Numbered from the stretch's first letter, positions 25,797-35,511 are shown. The stretch is DNA of 64,000 nucleotides from Nocardia blacklockiae (GCF_015477355.1 NZ_JADLRJ010000017.1:1-64000); one strand, 5' to 3'. The notes: a model not told the origin generated them from the sequence alone. Numbers and translations: made by a program.

Positions 25797-26243
25797 TCAC
25801 AGGATGGTGATGACCGTCGCGACGACCTCCGACAGCAACGGCAGCGACTCGTCCCGCTGGGGCGCGCGCGCCCACCAGCGTCCCTCGTGGGTGTGCCGCC
25901 CGAAACCGGTTGGCAGGATGACGTTGCTGCGATGCGGGCCGATGTCCACGCCGTGACGCTCCAGTTGGACGGTACATTCCAGGGAGGGGTACCCATCGAA
26001 GACCGTCAGGAACGTCCGGCGTGGCGGTCGATCGCGCACCAGCACCGGTCCGGGGATGCCGCGCACCGTCAACTCCCCGAGTATCGACGCGCCGAGGGGT
26101 TCGGGGGTGTTGACCGCGGCGATCGAGTCGACCAGGGGAAGCACCACGAAACCCGGCACGGTGACATGCACGCGCGGTAGCCCGAACAGCAACCGATACG
26201 CCTGGGCCCAATCCTGGGGGGTAGCAAGTTCTTCCAACCGCAA
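25797..26243 (-). CDS. Partner protein of the ADP-ribosylglycohydrolase, unknown function
   Basis: 148 residues from a TTG at 26243 chosen because cgagg lies six bases upstream; the frame is open to 26705, so the start is uncertain. The protein (LEELATPQDWAQAYRLLFG, then beta-rich segments with VTVPGFVVLPLVDSIAAVN and RTFLTVFDGYPSLEC) ends PLLSEVVATVITIL. It has no signal or membrane helix and I recognise no family. Its stop falls five bases before the glycohydrolase ATG, so the two are co-translated and probably act on the same substrate system (inference). Confidence 0.5.
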   Translation of the reverse strand: MRLEELATPQDWAQAYRLLFGLPRVHVTVPGFVVLPLVDSIAAVNTPEPLGASILGELTVRGIPGPVLVRDRPPRRTFLTVFDGYPSLECTVQLERHGVDIGPHRSNVILPTGFGRHTHEGRWWARAPQRDESLPLLSEVVATVITIL

Positions 26244-26682
26244 GATCAACCTCGTTCGGGGTTCGCTGTCCGGCGCCGGCTGTCGGTGTCGGGCGTGGAG
26301 ATATTCCAGTGAAGACCGAAAGACGCGTCGTACGCAGCCGTTTCGGTGAATCGCGCGCAAATTGTCGAAGACGACTGTGCCGAGGCGTCGTAGCGAACGA
26401 TCGGTCCGAAAGCCTTGCGCCGCAAACCGTTCGGTCGCCAGGGGATTGCTTCGGGTGGTCAGCAAACCGGTCGCATGCCCACCGGAGGGTTGCCGACCCT
26501 CGCGACACGCCGGGAACGGACACCGACACGCGGAGCCGGCGCGGCGTCGGCACGCCGCCGGACAGCCTGTCCGACGGGGCTCCGGCGCATCCTCGGCAAG
26601 CCGCCGCGAGATCCGCATTCCATCAGGTCGGCCGGGGTACTCTCGCAGCACAGCCGAGGCACGGGACCCCAGGAGGTTCGCT
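26244..26682. other. Intergenic region, divergent promoters expected
   Basis: About 440 bases between the start chosen for the glycohydrolase partner and the stress-protein start. Frames on both strands remain open through GC bias, and part may be an N-terminal extension of the minus-strand gene. The only clear signal is aggagg at 26671-26676, the ribosome site of the stress protein. No repeats or RNA genes seen. Confidence 0.35.
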
Positions 26683-27168
26683 ATGCCCTGCGACACGATG
26701 CTCATTGCCTACGACGGCTCCGAGAACGCCAAGCGGGCCGTCGAGTACGCGGGCCGGTTCCTGTCCGCGACCAGGGCGGTGGTGCTCACCGCGTGGGAGC
26801 CGATGGTCCGGCAGGCCGCGCGGCTGTCCGGGCTGTCGGGGGTGATGCAGCCGGAGTGGATGCCCGACGAGGACATCGAGGACGTCGCCTACGTCGACGC
26901 CAAGCACATCAACTCCGAGGGCGTGCGGCTGGCCAAGCTGGCGGGTCTCAACGCCGAGGCGCGCACCGCCGAGTGCACCTCCACCATCTGGAACGCCATC
27001 GTCGACGTCGCCGACGAACTGAACGTCGACATCATCGTCGCGGGCACCCGCGGCGCCACCGGCATCCGCGCGCTGCTGCACTCCAGCGTCGCCGAGGCCG
27101 TCCTCAAGCACTGCCACCGCCCGATCCTGCTGGTGCCCCCGGGCCGCGACCCGGCCGAGACGCGCTGA
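26683..27168 (+). CDS. Universal stress protein (UspA family)
   Basis: 161 residues from the ATG at 26683, with a perfect aggagg seven bases upstream; longer frames are rejected. The fold starts MLIAYDGSENAKRAVEYAG and ends GTRGATGIRALLHSSVAEAV then HRPILLVPP. The nucleotide-binding consensus GxxGx9G(S/T) is present as GTRG...SS, with Ser replacing the third Gly, so ATP binding may be weakened. Such proteins act in the cytosol under starvation or hypoxia in actinobacteria. It appears to be a single gene. Confidence 0.85.
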   Translation: MPCDTMLIAYDGSENAKRAVEYAGRFLSATRAVVLTAWEPMVRQAARLSGLSGVMQPEWMPDEDIEDVAYVDAKHINSEGVRLAKLAGLNAEARTAECTSTIWNAIVDVADELNVDIIVAGTRGATGIRALLHSSVAEAVLKHCHRPILLVPPGRDPAETR

Positions 27169-27301
27169 GCGCGAGCCGAATCTGCCGCCGTCCCCACCTC
27201 GCTGACCAGGCACGTAATGCCTGGGGTGCGCGCGGACACAGTGAGACCTCCGTCGCTTCGCCCGGGCCGGTGCGGAGGGCGCGGGCTATCGTCGGGAGAT
27301 C

Positions 27302-28393
27302 ATGGACGGATTTCTGCTCGCCCGGCCCGGGAGCGTGCTGCGCGCCCACGGCACCCGGCACGCGTTCGACGACGCGCGGCGAGCGGCGGCCGCCCTGCGC
27401 GCGGAGGCGGAACTGATCGTGGGCGCGTTGCCGTTCGATCCGCGCCGCCCGGCCGCGCTGTGTGCGCCGGAACGGGCCGAGCACACCGCCGGGCCGTGGC
27501 GCCCGGCCGCGCTGCCGGAACTGCCGCGGGTCGAGGTGATCACCGAGATACCCAGCGCCGCAGAGCATATCGCCCGGGTGACCAAGCTGGTCGAGCAGTT
27601 GTCCGACACCGCGCAGCCGCTGCGGAAGGTGGTCGCGGCGCGGTCGCTGCTGGCCGAGGCGGACGCGCCGCTGGATCCGCTGGTGGTGGCCGCGCACCTG
27701 CTGGCCCGTCATCCCCGGGCCAACGTCTTCGCGGTGGATCTGGGTCCGGCGAGCCGCCCCGGCGCCACCCTGGTCGGCGCCACGCCGGAGGTGCTGGTGG
27801 CCCGCTCCGGCGACACCGTCACGCTGCGGCCGCTGGCCGGCACCGCCGCGCGGCACCCCGACCCGGACACCGACGCCGCGCTGTCGCGGGAACTGCTGTC
27901 CAGCAGCAAGAATCGCGCCGAGCACGCCTTCGTCATCGACTGGATCCGGGAGCGGCTCGGCCCGGTGTGCGCCGAACTGGACATCCCCGCGGAGCCGGAA
28001 CTCGTCAACACCGCCGAGGTCTGGCACCTCGCCACCCCGATCCGCGGCCGGCTGCGCGACCCCAACACCACCGCGCTGGACCTGGCCGAACTCCTGCACC
28101 CGACCCCCGCGGTCTGCGGCACGCCCACCGACCTGGCATTGGAGACCATCCTCGAGACCGAGGAGGATCGCGGCTTCTACGGCGGCGCGGTCGGCTGGTG
28201 CGACGCGCGCGGTGACGGCGAATGGGTGGTCGCCATCCGCTGCGCCGAACTGTCCGCCGACGGCCGCACGCTGCGCGCCTTCGGAGGCGGCGGCATCGTC
28301 GCGGCCTCGGACCCCGCGACCGAACTCGACGAGACCACCGCGAAGCTGCGCACCCTGCTCGGCGGCCTGCACTGCGAGCTGCCGGGCCGCTGA
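27302..28393 (+). CDS. entC: Isochorismate synthase
   Basis: 363 residues from the ATG at 27302. Chorismate-binding enzyme motifs are seen: LRPLAGTAARHPDPDTD at about 180-196, SSKNRAEHAFVIDWIRERL, NTAEVWHLATPIRGRL, HPTPAVCGTP at about 265-274 and the C-terminal FYGGAVGWCDARGDGEW then FGGGGIVAASDP with Mg2+-binding Glu residues. It converts chorismate to isochorismate for menaquinone or for a salicylate-derived siderophore (nocobactin- or mycobactin-type). Neither pathway is in the window, so the branch is undecided. The length is close to M. tuberculosis EntC (Rv3215). Confidence 0.85.
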   Translation: MDGFLLARPGSVLRAHGTRHAFDDARRAAAALRAEAELIVGALPFDPRRPAALCAPERAEHTAGPWRPAALPELPRVEVITEIPSAAEHIARVTKLVEQLSDTAQPLRKVVAARSLLAEADAPLDPLVVAAHLLARHPRANVFAVDLGPASRPGATLVGATPEVLVARSGDTVTLRPLAGTAARHPDPDTDAALSRELLSSSKNRAEHAFVIDWIRERLGPVCAELDIPAEPELVNTAEVWHLATPIRGRLRDPNTTALDLAELLHPTPAVCGTPTDLALETILETEEDRGFYGGAVGWCDARGDGEWVVAIRCAELSADGRTLRAFGGGGIVAASDPATELDETTAKLRTLLGGLHCELPGR

Positions 28394-28483
28394 CCGGCGT
28401 TCGGCCCCGCACCCGCCCCGATCGCGGGTCCATGTTGTAGGTTGACTCGGAATACGCCTGCGTCGATGTATGGGAGTACCGCG

Positions 28484-28654
28484 ATGAAGTTTGCCGTCCC
28501 TGGTGCCGTGAGCGCCGTCGCCGGAGCGCTGCTCGGGCTGGTCGCGGTATTCGTCATCACCACGGCGGCACAGCAGAACTCGCGGCCCGAGGTCGATCGC
28601 AGCGGTGACGCGTCGTCGTCGCTGCTGAACAACGTTGAGTACGGCTCTCGCTGA
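28484..28654 (+). CDS. DUF2613 small membrane protein beside aftD
   Basis: 56 residues from the ATG at 28484 (gggag at 28472-28476). A single hydrophobic helix (VSAVAGALLGLVAVFVITTAA) is followed by a short polar tail. Size, layout and position next to aftD match the DUF2613 small secreted/membrane protein Rv0236A of M. tuberculosis. Its 3' end overlaps the aftD start by 20 bases, so translation is coupled. A role as an AftD partner is inference. Confidence 0.8.
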   Translation: MKFAVPGAVSAVAGALLGLVAVFVITTAAQQNSRPEVDRSGDASSSLLNNVEYGSR

Positions 28655-31600
28655 GTCGCCGACCGTTCCCCTACCCGACCGCGCGCCGCTGGGCCGGCGC
28701 TGGTTCGCCGGTACGGTCGTCGTCGCGTTCCTGCTGACCTTCCTGCAGGCACCCGGCCGGACCGTCGCCGACACCAAATACGATCTCGCCCAGAATCCGC
28801 TGGGCTTCCTGGACCGCGCCGCGCACCTGTGGAGTAGCCAGGCCCCGATGGGCCAGGTACAGAACCAGGCGTACGGCTACTTCTTCCCGCACGGGGCCTT
28901 CTTCTCCCTCGGGCACGCGCTCGGGCTGCCGGCCTGGGTCACCCAGCGGATCTGGTGGGCGCTGCTGATCCTGGCCGGGTTCTGGGGGATCGTCCGGCTG
29001 TGCGAGGTGCTGGGCATCGGCAGCCGAGGTTCGCGGGTGGTGGCCGCGCTGGCGTTCGCGCTGTCGCCGCGGGTGCTCACCACGCTCGGTTCGATCTCCT
29101 CGGAGACGCTGCCGATGATGCTGGCGCCGTGGGTGCTGCTCGCCCCGTGCGCGCTGGGCACCGTGGGCGGCGTCGCCAAACGCGGTGCGCGCTCGCCCGC
29201 CGGGAGCGCGCTGGCGCTGGCGCTGATGGGCGCGGTGAACGCGGTGGCGACGGCGGCCGCGTTCCTGCCGGCGCTGCTGTGGTGGCTGTCGTATCGGCCG
29301 AATCGGCGCTGGTGGCGCTTCACCCGAGCGTGGATTCCGCTGCTGGTGCTGGCGACGTTCTGGTGGGTGCTGCCGCTGCTGCTGCTCGGGAAGGTCAGCC
29401 CGCCCTTCCTGGATTACATCGAATCCTCGGGGGTGACCACGCAGTGGGCGTCGCTGGGCGAGGTGCTGCGCGGCACCGACAGCTGGACGCCGTTCGTGTC
29501 GCCGGAGCGCATCGCGGGCGCGGTGCTGGTCACCCAGCCCGCCGCGGTGCTGGCGACCGGGCTGCTGGCGGCGGCCGGCATGGCCGGGCTGGCGCTGCGG
29601 TCGATGCCGCATCGCGGGCGGTTCGCGCTGATCCTGATCGTCGGGCTGGCCGGGATCTGCGCCGGATACGTGGGTGAGGCGGGTGGGCTGTTCGCCGAGC
29701 AGGTCCGGGTATTCCTCGATGCCGGCGGCGCGCCGCTGCGCAATGTGCACAAGCTCGAGCCGCTGATCCGAATTCCGCTGGTGGTCGGGCTCGCGCACCT
29801 GCTGCGGCGGGTGCCGCTGCCCGCGTCGGTGCCGCTGCCGGTGTGGCGGCGGGCCTTCGCCCATCCCGAGCGGGACCGGCTGGTCGCGGTCGCGGCGCTG
29901 GTGCTGACGGCGCTGGCGCTGTCCACGTCGCTGGCGTGGACCAGCAAGCTCGCGCCGCGCGGGGCCTACGACGAGGTACCCGCCTACTGGCAGCAGACGG
30001 CGGACTGGTTGGCGCACAACGCCTCCGACACTCGCGCCCTCGTGGTGCCGGGCGCGCCGTTCGGCAGCCAGATCTGGGGGCTGACCCGAGACGAACCGCT
30101 GCAGGCGCTGGCCCGGACGCCGTGGGCGGTGCGCGACGCCGTGCCGCTCACGCCGCCGGGCGCGATCCGGGCGATGGATTCGGTGCAGCGGCTGATCGCC
30201 GACGGGCGGCCCTCGGCGGGCCTGGCGCCGACGCTGAGTGCACAGGGCATCGGAATCGTGGTGGTGCGCAACGATCTCGACCCCGAGACCTCCCGCTCTA
30301 CCCGGCCGATGCTCGCGCACCAGGCCGTCGAGCATTCGCCCGGACTCACCAAAGTGGCCGAGTTCGGCGACGACATCGAGATCGGGCACGGGGATGGTCT
30401 GGTCGCCGACGGCGATCTGCGGCCCGCCTATCGCGCCGTCGAGATCTATCGCGTCGAGGCCGCCCGGCCCGGCACACCGGAGCAGGTGCGCAGCGGACCC
30501 GGTGCGCCGCAATCCTTTCCGGGCGCATACACGGTGCCGCTGGACTCGGTCCCGGTCGTGCAGGGCGGACCCGAATCGCTGGAACGCTTGCGCCGCAACA
30601 CCACCGGGCCCGCGCTGCTCGACGCCGATGCCGCGCGGGCGGGGTTGTCCGGCGGGTCGGTGACGGTGACCGACACCCCGATGGACCGGGAGGCCGACTT
30701 CGGCCGGGTGGACAATCACGCCTCGGCCCTGCGCGCGCCGACCGACGCGCGGCGCACGCACAACCTGGTGCCCGACTACGCGGTGCCCGGCGCGCGGCTG
30801 GTGGAAGGCGAATGGTCCGGCGCGACCGTCACCGCCTCCAGCTCCGCCGCCGACGCCACCCAGCTCGGCGGCGCCGCGCCCGGCAGCTCTACCGCCGCGG
30901 CGGTCGACGGCGACACCTCCACCGCCTGGCTCAGCAACAGCGCGGAACACGCGGTGGGGCAATGGCTTCGGCTCGCCCTCGACCACCCGATCCGATCCGG
31001 GTCGCTCCAGGTGACGACTACACCGGCGGCGATCGGCGATCCGGTGAAGTGGATCGAGGTGCGCACCAACAACGGCACCGTCGCCGCGCGCATCTCCGAA
31101 CCCGGTGCGACCGTGTCTGTTTCGCTGCCGCCGGGGCGCACCGACTGGCTGCGGATCATGGCGACCCGCACCGAAGGCGGCAGCGCCGGTGGGCAATTCG
31201 GCATCAGCGAGGTCGGGCTCACCGACTATTCGAATCCGGACGCGCCGACGCCCGTGGACATCCGGCACCGCACGGTCCTGCCGCCGACCGGGACGCCGGT
31301 GGGCGGCTGGTCGCTCGGGCAGGAATTCCCCGGGCGCAGCGGCTGTTTCGACGCGGCCGACCGGGTGCGGTGCAGCAAGGGGCTGGCGCTGTCCGCAGAG
31401 GAGCCGGGCGCCTTCCAGCGCACCCTGAATGTTCCGAGCCCGACGCGGGTCTCGCCGCAGCTGACCGTCCGCACGCGTCAGGGTCCGGCGCTCGAGGCGC
31501 TGCTCACCGACCCGGACCGGCCGATCGCGCGCGGCCAGGCCGACGTCGGCGACCTGCGCGGTTCCGCGTTCGCCGCCACCGACGGCGACGTGCACACCAG

Positions 31601-32930
31601 CTGGACCGCGCCGGAGGAGACGGTGCGCAACCCGGCCGGGCCGAAACCCACCCTCACCCTCGAACTGCCGCGACCGGAACTGGTGACGGGGCTCGAAGTG
31701 ACGCCGTCGCGAGGCGCGCTGCCCGCGCCGCCCACCTCGATCGCGGTGAACCTCGGTGACGGGCCGCAGGTCCGGGCGATCGACGAGGACACCGAGCCGG
31801 GCACCCCGGCGCACCTGTCGCTGCACCCGCGCGTGACCGACCGCATCGAGATCAGCATCGACACCTGGAAAGCCGTGCTGGACCGCAACGCCCTCGGCTT
31901 CACCCAGCAGCAGCCCCCCGGATTCGCCGAGGTCTCGGTGCTGGGCCCGGACTATCCCCCGCCCGCCCCGCTGGACCGCCCGGTCACGGTGGACTGCGAG
32001 CACGGGCCGACGCTGGCCGTGGCCGGGAAACTCGTGCACACCACGGTCACCGCGACGGCCGGTGAACTGCGTTCCGGCGCACCGGTTCCCGCGCAGGTGT
32101 GCGGGGTGGCGGACCGGACGCAGGCGGGTCCGGAAGGCGATTTCGCCGCCGAGAACGGTGGCGAGCCCGAAAGTACGCCGGGTACAACAGATGTCGCTCT
32201 GCCCGGCGGCCGGGTGGATCTCGCCGTCGCGCCGACCGACCTGTTCTCGGTCGACGAGGTGAAGCTGAACCGCACCGATGCCGCGCCGCAACCGGTTTCG
32301 GCCCCGCCCGGCACTCGACTACTGGTCTTGCCGCTCAGCTCCAATGTCGGCTGGCGGGCGCACACGGCCGACGGCCAGGACCTCAAACCCCTCGTCGTGG
32401 ACGGCTGGCAGCAAGCCTGGCTGGTGCCGCCGGACGCCGCGGGTCCGATCACCGTCGAATTCCCCACCGACCGCTGGTACCGCCTGGCCATCTTCGGCGG
32501 CCTGCTCCTCCTGGTACCCCTTGTCGCCCTGGCGATTCCATGGCGCACCCGCCGCGAGCAGGATTTGGACACACCCCCACGCCCTTGGCAGAGCCGCGTT
32601 CTCGGCATCTCCGGGCTCGCCCTGGCGGCGCTGGTGATCGGCGGTGCGGCCGGAACAGCTTTGACCGCCGCGGGTTTTGTTGCCGTCCGGTTCGGGAGCC
32701 GGATCGCGCCACACCGGGTGAGCGCCGAGAGATTCGAGAACAGGATCGTGCCGCGCGCGTTGGCCGCGGTGGCGGGTTTCGGCACCATGCTGTCCATGGC
32801 GGCGCTGTCCACCGGACCCTGGCGCTCCCCCGAGGGTTACCTGGGCGGCTCGATCTGGGTCCAGCTCCCCGCGCTGGCCGCGGTGGTGGCCGTGGGCCTC
32901 GCCGCCCTGCCGCCCCGCACTCGCAGCTGA
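28635..32930 (+). CDS. aftD: Arabinofuranosyltransferase AftD
   Basis: 1431 residues from the TTG at 28635, inside the preceding gene. The N-terminal part (to about 440) is a GT-C polytopic domain with the first loop acidic residues (VADTKYDLAQNPLGFL) and WNPY/HGAFF-like loop elements. A large periplasmic part follows. It includes two discoidin-like carbohydrate-binding modules: AVDGDTSTAWLSN at about 755 and ATDGDVHTSWTAP at about 980. Further transmembrane helices close the C-terminus (about 1290-1431). AftD adds alpha-1,3-arabinofuranose in arabinogalactan and lipoarabinomannan from decaprenyl-phosphoarabinose. M. tuberculosis AftD has 1400 residues, so this is full length. Confidence 0.93.
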   Translation: MSTALAESPTVPLPDRAPLGRRWFAGTVVVAFLLTFLQAPGRTVADTKYDLAQNPLGFLDRAAHLWSSQAPMGQVQNQAYGYFFPHGAFFSLGHALGLPAWVTQRIWWALLILAGFWGIVRLCEVLGIGSRGSRVVAALAFALSPRVLTTLGSISSETLPMMLAPWVLLAPCALGTVGGVAKRGARSPAGSALALALMGAVNAVATAAAFLPALLWWLSYRPNRRWWRFTRAWIPLLVLATFWWVLPLLLLGKVSPPFLDYIESSGVTTQWASLGEVLRGTDSWTPFVSPERIAGAVLVTQPAAVLATGLLAAAGMAGLALRSMPHRGRFALILIVGLAGICAGYVGEAGGLFAEQVRVFLDAGGAPLRNVHKLEPLIRIPLVVGLAHLLRRVPLPASVPLPVWRRAFAHPERDRLVAVAALVLTALALSTSLAWTSKLAPRGAYDEVPAYWQQTADWLAHNASDTRALVVPGAPFGSQIWGLTRDEPLQALARTPWAVRDAVPLTPPGAIRAMDSVQRLIADGRPSAGLAPTLSAQGIGIVVVRNDLDPETSRSTRPMLAHQAVEHSPGLTKVAEFGDDIEIGHGDGLVADGDLRPAYRAVEIYRVEAARPGTPEQVRSGPGAPQSFPGAYTVPLDSVPVVQGGPESLERLRRNTTGPALLDADAARAGLSGGSVTVTDTPMDREADFGRVDNHASALRAPTDARRTHNLVPDYAVPGARLVEGEWSGATVTASSSAADATQLGGAAPGSSTAAAVDGDTSTAWLSNSAEHAVGQWLRLALDHPIRSGSLQVTTTPAAIGDPVKWIEVRTNNGTVAARISEPGATVSVSLPPGRTDWLRIMATRTEGGSAGGQFGISEVGLTDYSNPDAPTPVDIRHRTVLPPTGTPVGGWSLGQEFPGRSGCFDAADRVRCSKGLALSAEEPGAFQRTLNVPSPTRVSPQLTVRTRQGPALEALLTDPDRPIARGQADVGDLRGSAFAATDGDVHTSWTAPEETVRNPAGPKPTLTLELPRPELVTGLEVTPSRGALPAPPTSIAVNLGDGPQVRAIDEDTEPGTPAHLSLHPRVTDRIEISIDTWKAVLDRNALGFTQQQPPGFAEVSVLGPDYPPPAPLDRPVTVDCEHGPTLAVAGKLVHTTVTATAGELRSGAPVPAQVCGVADRTQAGPEGDFAAENGGEPESTPGTTDVALPGGRVDLAVAPTDLFSVDEVKLNRTDAAPQPVSAPPGTRLLVLPLSSNVGWRAHTADGQDLKPLVVDGWQQAWLVPPDAAGPITVEFPTDRWYRLAIFGGLLLLVPLVALAIPWRTRREQDLDTPPRPWQSRVLGISGLALAALVIGGAAGTALTAAGFVAVRFGSRIAPHRVSAERFENRIVPRALAAVAGFGTMLSMAALSTGPWRSPEGYLGGSIWVQLPALAAVVAVGLAALPPRTRS

Positions 32931-32957
32931 CTCCGGCGGCGTCGATTACCTACGCGC

Positions 32958-34121
32958 TCAGCCGAATCGGCGGCGCACCCAGTGCCGCACGGGCTCCTCG
33001 ACGAGGGCGTAGCTGGTCGCGGCCAGCGGCAGCGTGAAGGCCACCGTGAGCACCAGCACGTGGACGAAGCTGCGCTGGAACGGGATGAAGCCGAACACCG
33101 GGAACACCATCGCCAGCACGGCCAGGTGCCAGAGGAAGATGCCGTACGACCAGCGGCCGATCGTCGCCGCCACCCGGCTCTCCAGCCAGCGGTGCGGCCG
33201 GTCGCCGAGCACCAGCGGCGCGAGCAGGCCGAATCCGATGAGCGCACCGAGTCCCATCTTCATCACGTACTGCCACGGCATCCCGCGATCCAGTCCGGCC
33301 GGACCGGCCAGGTCGGTCGCCGAGAGCAGGAAGGCGACCAGCGCGCCCGACCACATGGCCCACCGGTTCGCGGCGAGCCGACGCCACGCCGACGCCCGCG
33401 GCCGCACCGCGTCGTCCTCGACCAGCTCGGCCAGCAGCATCCCGGCGACGAACCAGGGCAGATAGCCGGGCAGCCAGTTGTCGGCGTGGATCGCGTCCGG
33501 CGTCGGCACGGGCAGGAAGTTCCAGCCCAGGCTCAGCACGCCGAGCGCGAGCACCGCCGGAATCCGCCACCGGGCCGCGGCACCGCGCAGCCGCGTCGCC
33601 GCCGGCGCCAGCACGGGCAGCACCAGATAGAACGCCACCTCCACCGACAGGCTCCACATCTGGGTCAGCCCGTCGGTGAGCGTCAGCGGCACGAACACTT
33701 GCAGCAGCGCCAGATTCGCCACCCACACCCGCAGCCCGGCCGAATGCGCGGCCGACGGCAGCAGGATCAGCACCGCGCACACCACCACCCAGTACGCGGG
33801 CAGAATCCGCGCCGCGCGATGCAGCAGATAGCGGCGGGCGGTCGGCGCGGTCCCGAGTCCGCGCGCGGCCGCCGCGTGCGGCCGCCACAGCAGGAAACCG
33901 GACAACCCGAAGAACACGGCCACCGCCATGTCGAACCGGCCCCACACCCGGCCCAGCACCGGCATCCCGGTCGCCCCGGTCTGGAAGGCGACGTGTGTGA
34001 GCACGACACCCAGGGCGGCCAGCCCGCGCATGCCCGCCAGCGCCGGCACGAACGTCCGGCGGCCCGCGGCGGATTCCGGCCGCGCCGCGGGCTCGGCATG
34101 CGGTGTCAGGGAGGTGGTCAT
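32958..34121 (-). CDS. Acyltransferase 3 family membrane protein
   Basis: 387 residues from the ATG at 34121 (ggag six bases upstream); the frame is open to 34316 but that would cross the divergent promoter. About ten transmembrane helices. The family motif PALAGMRGLAALGVVLTH at about 25-43 ends in the catalytic His, FFGLSGFLLWRP follows, and LLHRAARILPAYW is the conserved RxxR region. Such enzymes move acetyl or succinyl groups from acyl-CoA across the membrane onto sugars of cell-wall glycans. Succinylation or acetylation of arabinan is a reasonable guess given aftD next door. The gene converges on aftD with a 27-base gap. Confidence 0.85.
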   Translation of the reverse strand: MTTSLTPHAEPAARPESAAGRRTFVPALAGMRGLAALGVVLTHVAFQTGATGMPVLGRVWGRFDMAVAVFFGLSGFLLWRPHAAAARGLGTAPTARRYLLHRAARILPAYWVVVCAVLILLPSAAHSAGLRVWVANLALLQVFVPLTLTDGLTQMWSLSVEVAFYLVLPVLAPAATRLRGAAARWRIPAVLALGVLSLGWNFLPVPTPDAIHADNWLPGYLPWFVAGMLLAELVEDDAVRPRASAWRRLAANRWAMWSGALVAFLLSATDLAGPAGLDRGMPWQYVMKMGLGALIGFGLLAPLVLGDRPHRWLESRVAATIGRWSYGIFLWHLAVLAMVFPVFGFIPFQRSFVHVLVLTVAFTLPLAATSYALVEEPVRHWVRRRFG

Positions 34122-34309
34122 CGGGCTCCATAGTGCCGTGTGCACAGAGCGGGTGGCATTCCGCGCGTTGGTTTCCGAATTTTCGGGCCTCAGCTCGGCA
34201 TGCGGACGGACCGGACTGTTAGTGTCGGGGCTCACGAGCGCTGCCCGCGACCGCAGCGCTCTCCTGAACGTTCCACCGGGACGACTGTTCGAGGACGAGG
34301 AGAGTTTGC

Positions 34310-35440
34310 ATGGCACTCAGTGCCGGAACCAAGAGGACGGTGGCCTGCCTGCTCGTGGGACTCGGCACGCTGCTGATCGTGGCAGCGCTGCTGATCCCGA
34401 CCTATGCCGTCGGCCAGCTGGCCAAGACTCCCCTCGACATCGAGATCACCACGATCGCCAAGAACAAGGCGGACGCGCCCAGCGAGGTGCTCGATTCCAA
34501 GTCGCTGACCTCCGGTGACGGTCCCGCGAAGGTCGACCAGAACGTCCGGCTGCTGTCGCAGCGCTTCCTGACGGTCGAGGACCCCTCCGACAAGTCGGAG
34601 ATGACGATCCAGGCCGGCCAGACCCTGCGCAACATCGACAAGCAGGGCGACACCGGCCTGCTGAGCGCCACCATCGACCGGGTGACCGTGGACCGCAAGA
34701 CCGGCGAGCCGGTCGACACCGATCCCAACGGCTCCATCGCCTCGACGGTGAACAGCAAGGGCGAGAGCGTCGCCGAGCCGGTGCAGCACACCGGCCTGCA
34801 GTACCGGTTCCCGATCGGCACCGAGAAGCAGAACTACCCGTACTTCGACATCAACGCGCGCAAGACCGTCGACATCAACTTCGTCGAAGAGACCGAGATC
34901 AACGATCTGAAGGTCTACCACTTCCAGCAGCAGATCCCCGCGACCGATCTCGCCAAGGTCACCAACTCGCCCACCAACCGCCTGGCGCTGCCGGCGACCA
35001 AGTGGGGCGTCGAGGGCGGCGACGAGACCCTCACGATGGACCGGTACTACACCAACACCCGCGACATCTGGGTGGAGCCGCAGACGGGCACCATCATCAA
35101 GGGCTCCGAGCAGCTGCACATGTACTACGGGCGCACGGAGAAGCCGGAAGTCACCGCGCTGAAGACGACCCTGGTGTTCGACGACAACACGGTCGCCTCG
35201 CAGATCTCCGAGGCGAAGAAGTACATGGACGAGCTGTCGCTGTACAGCCGCATCCTGCCGATCGTGTTCGGCATCCTCGGCGTGCTCGCCCTGATCATCG
35301 GCCTGGTACTGGGCCTGCGCGGCGGCGACCCGGGCCAGCCCGGCCGCCTCGTCCAGCGCCGCAAGCCCAGCGACCCGCAGGCCGCCACGGACTTCACCGA
35401 CGCCCCGACACAGCAGATCAACCTCCCGAAGAACCAGTAG
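34310..35440 (+). CDS. DUF3068 (PorA-family-like) membrane protein
   Basis: 376 residues from the ATG at 34310 (gaggagag upstream). Transmembrane helices lie at about 12-33 and 312-335, and between them is a 275-residue extracytoplasmic domain (LQYRFPIGTEKQNYPYFD, YFQQ-like KVYHFQQQIPAT, NTRDIWVEPQTGTIIKG). A short cytoplasmic tail follows. This is the DUF3068 family found in mycolic-acid bacteria and often annotated porin PorA family; its biochemical role is unclear to me. A strong terminator follows immediately. Confidence 0.85.
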   Translation: MALSAGTKRTVACLLVGLGTLLIVAALLIPTYAVGQLAKTPLDIEITTIAKNKADAPSEVLDSKSLTSGDGPAKVDQNVRLLSQRFLTVEDPSDKSEMTIQAGQTLRNIDKQGDTGLLSATIDRVTVDRKTGEPVDTDPNGSIASTVNSKGESVAEPVQHTGLQYRFPIGTEKQNYPYFDINARKTVDINFVEETEINDLKVYHFQQQIPATDLAKVTNSPTNRLALPATKWGVEGGDETLTMDRYYTNTRDIWVEPQTGTIIKGSEQLHMYYGRTEKPEVTALKTTLVFDDNTVASQISEAKKYMDELSLYSRILPIVFGILGVLALIIGLVLGLRGGDPGQPGRLVQRRKPSDPQAATDFTDAPTQQINLPKNQ

Positions 35441-35457
35441 CTCCCCGCAACTCCGCG

Positions 35458-35499
35458 AGTGGCTCCCCGGTCGAAAACCGGGGGGCCACTGTGCTTTTG
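35458..35499 (+). terminator. Rho-independent terminator after DUF3068 gene
   Basis: agtggc-tccccggt pairs with accgggg-ggccact around cgaaa, giving a stem of about 14 base pairs at 35458-35490, and gtgctttt follows. It lies 17 bases after the stop. Confidence 0.88.
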
Positions 35500-35511
35500 C
35501 GCGCCCGGTAC

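Noticed and set aside
28671-32291. Open minus-strand frame of about 1200 codons antisense to aftD
   Set aside because: Arg/Gln/Gly-rich with no recognisable motif, while the plus strand encodes a full-length AftD.
32099-33037. Arg-rich plus-strand frame over the aftD 3' end
   Set aside because: Out-of-frame shadow of aftD without ribosome site.
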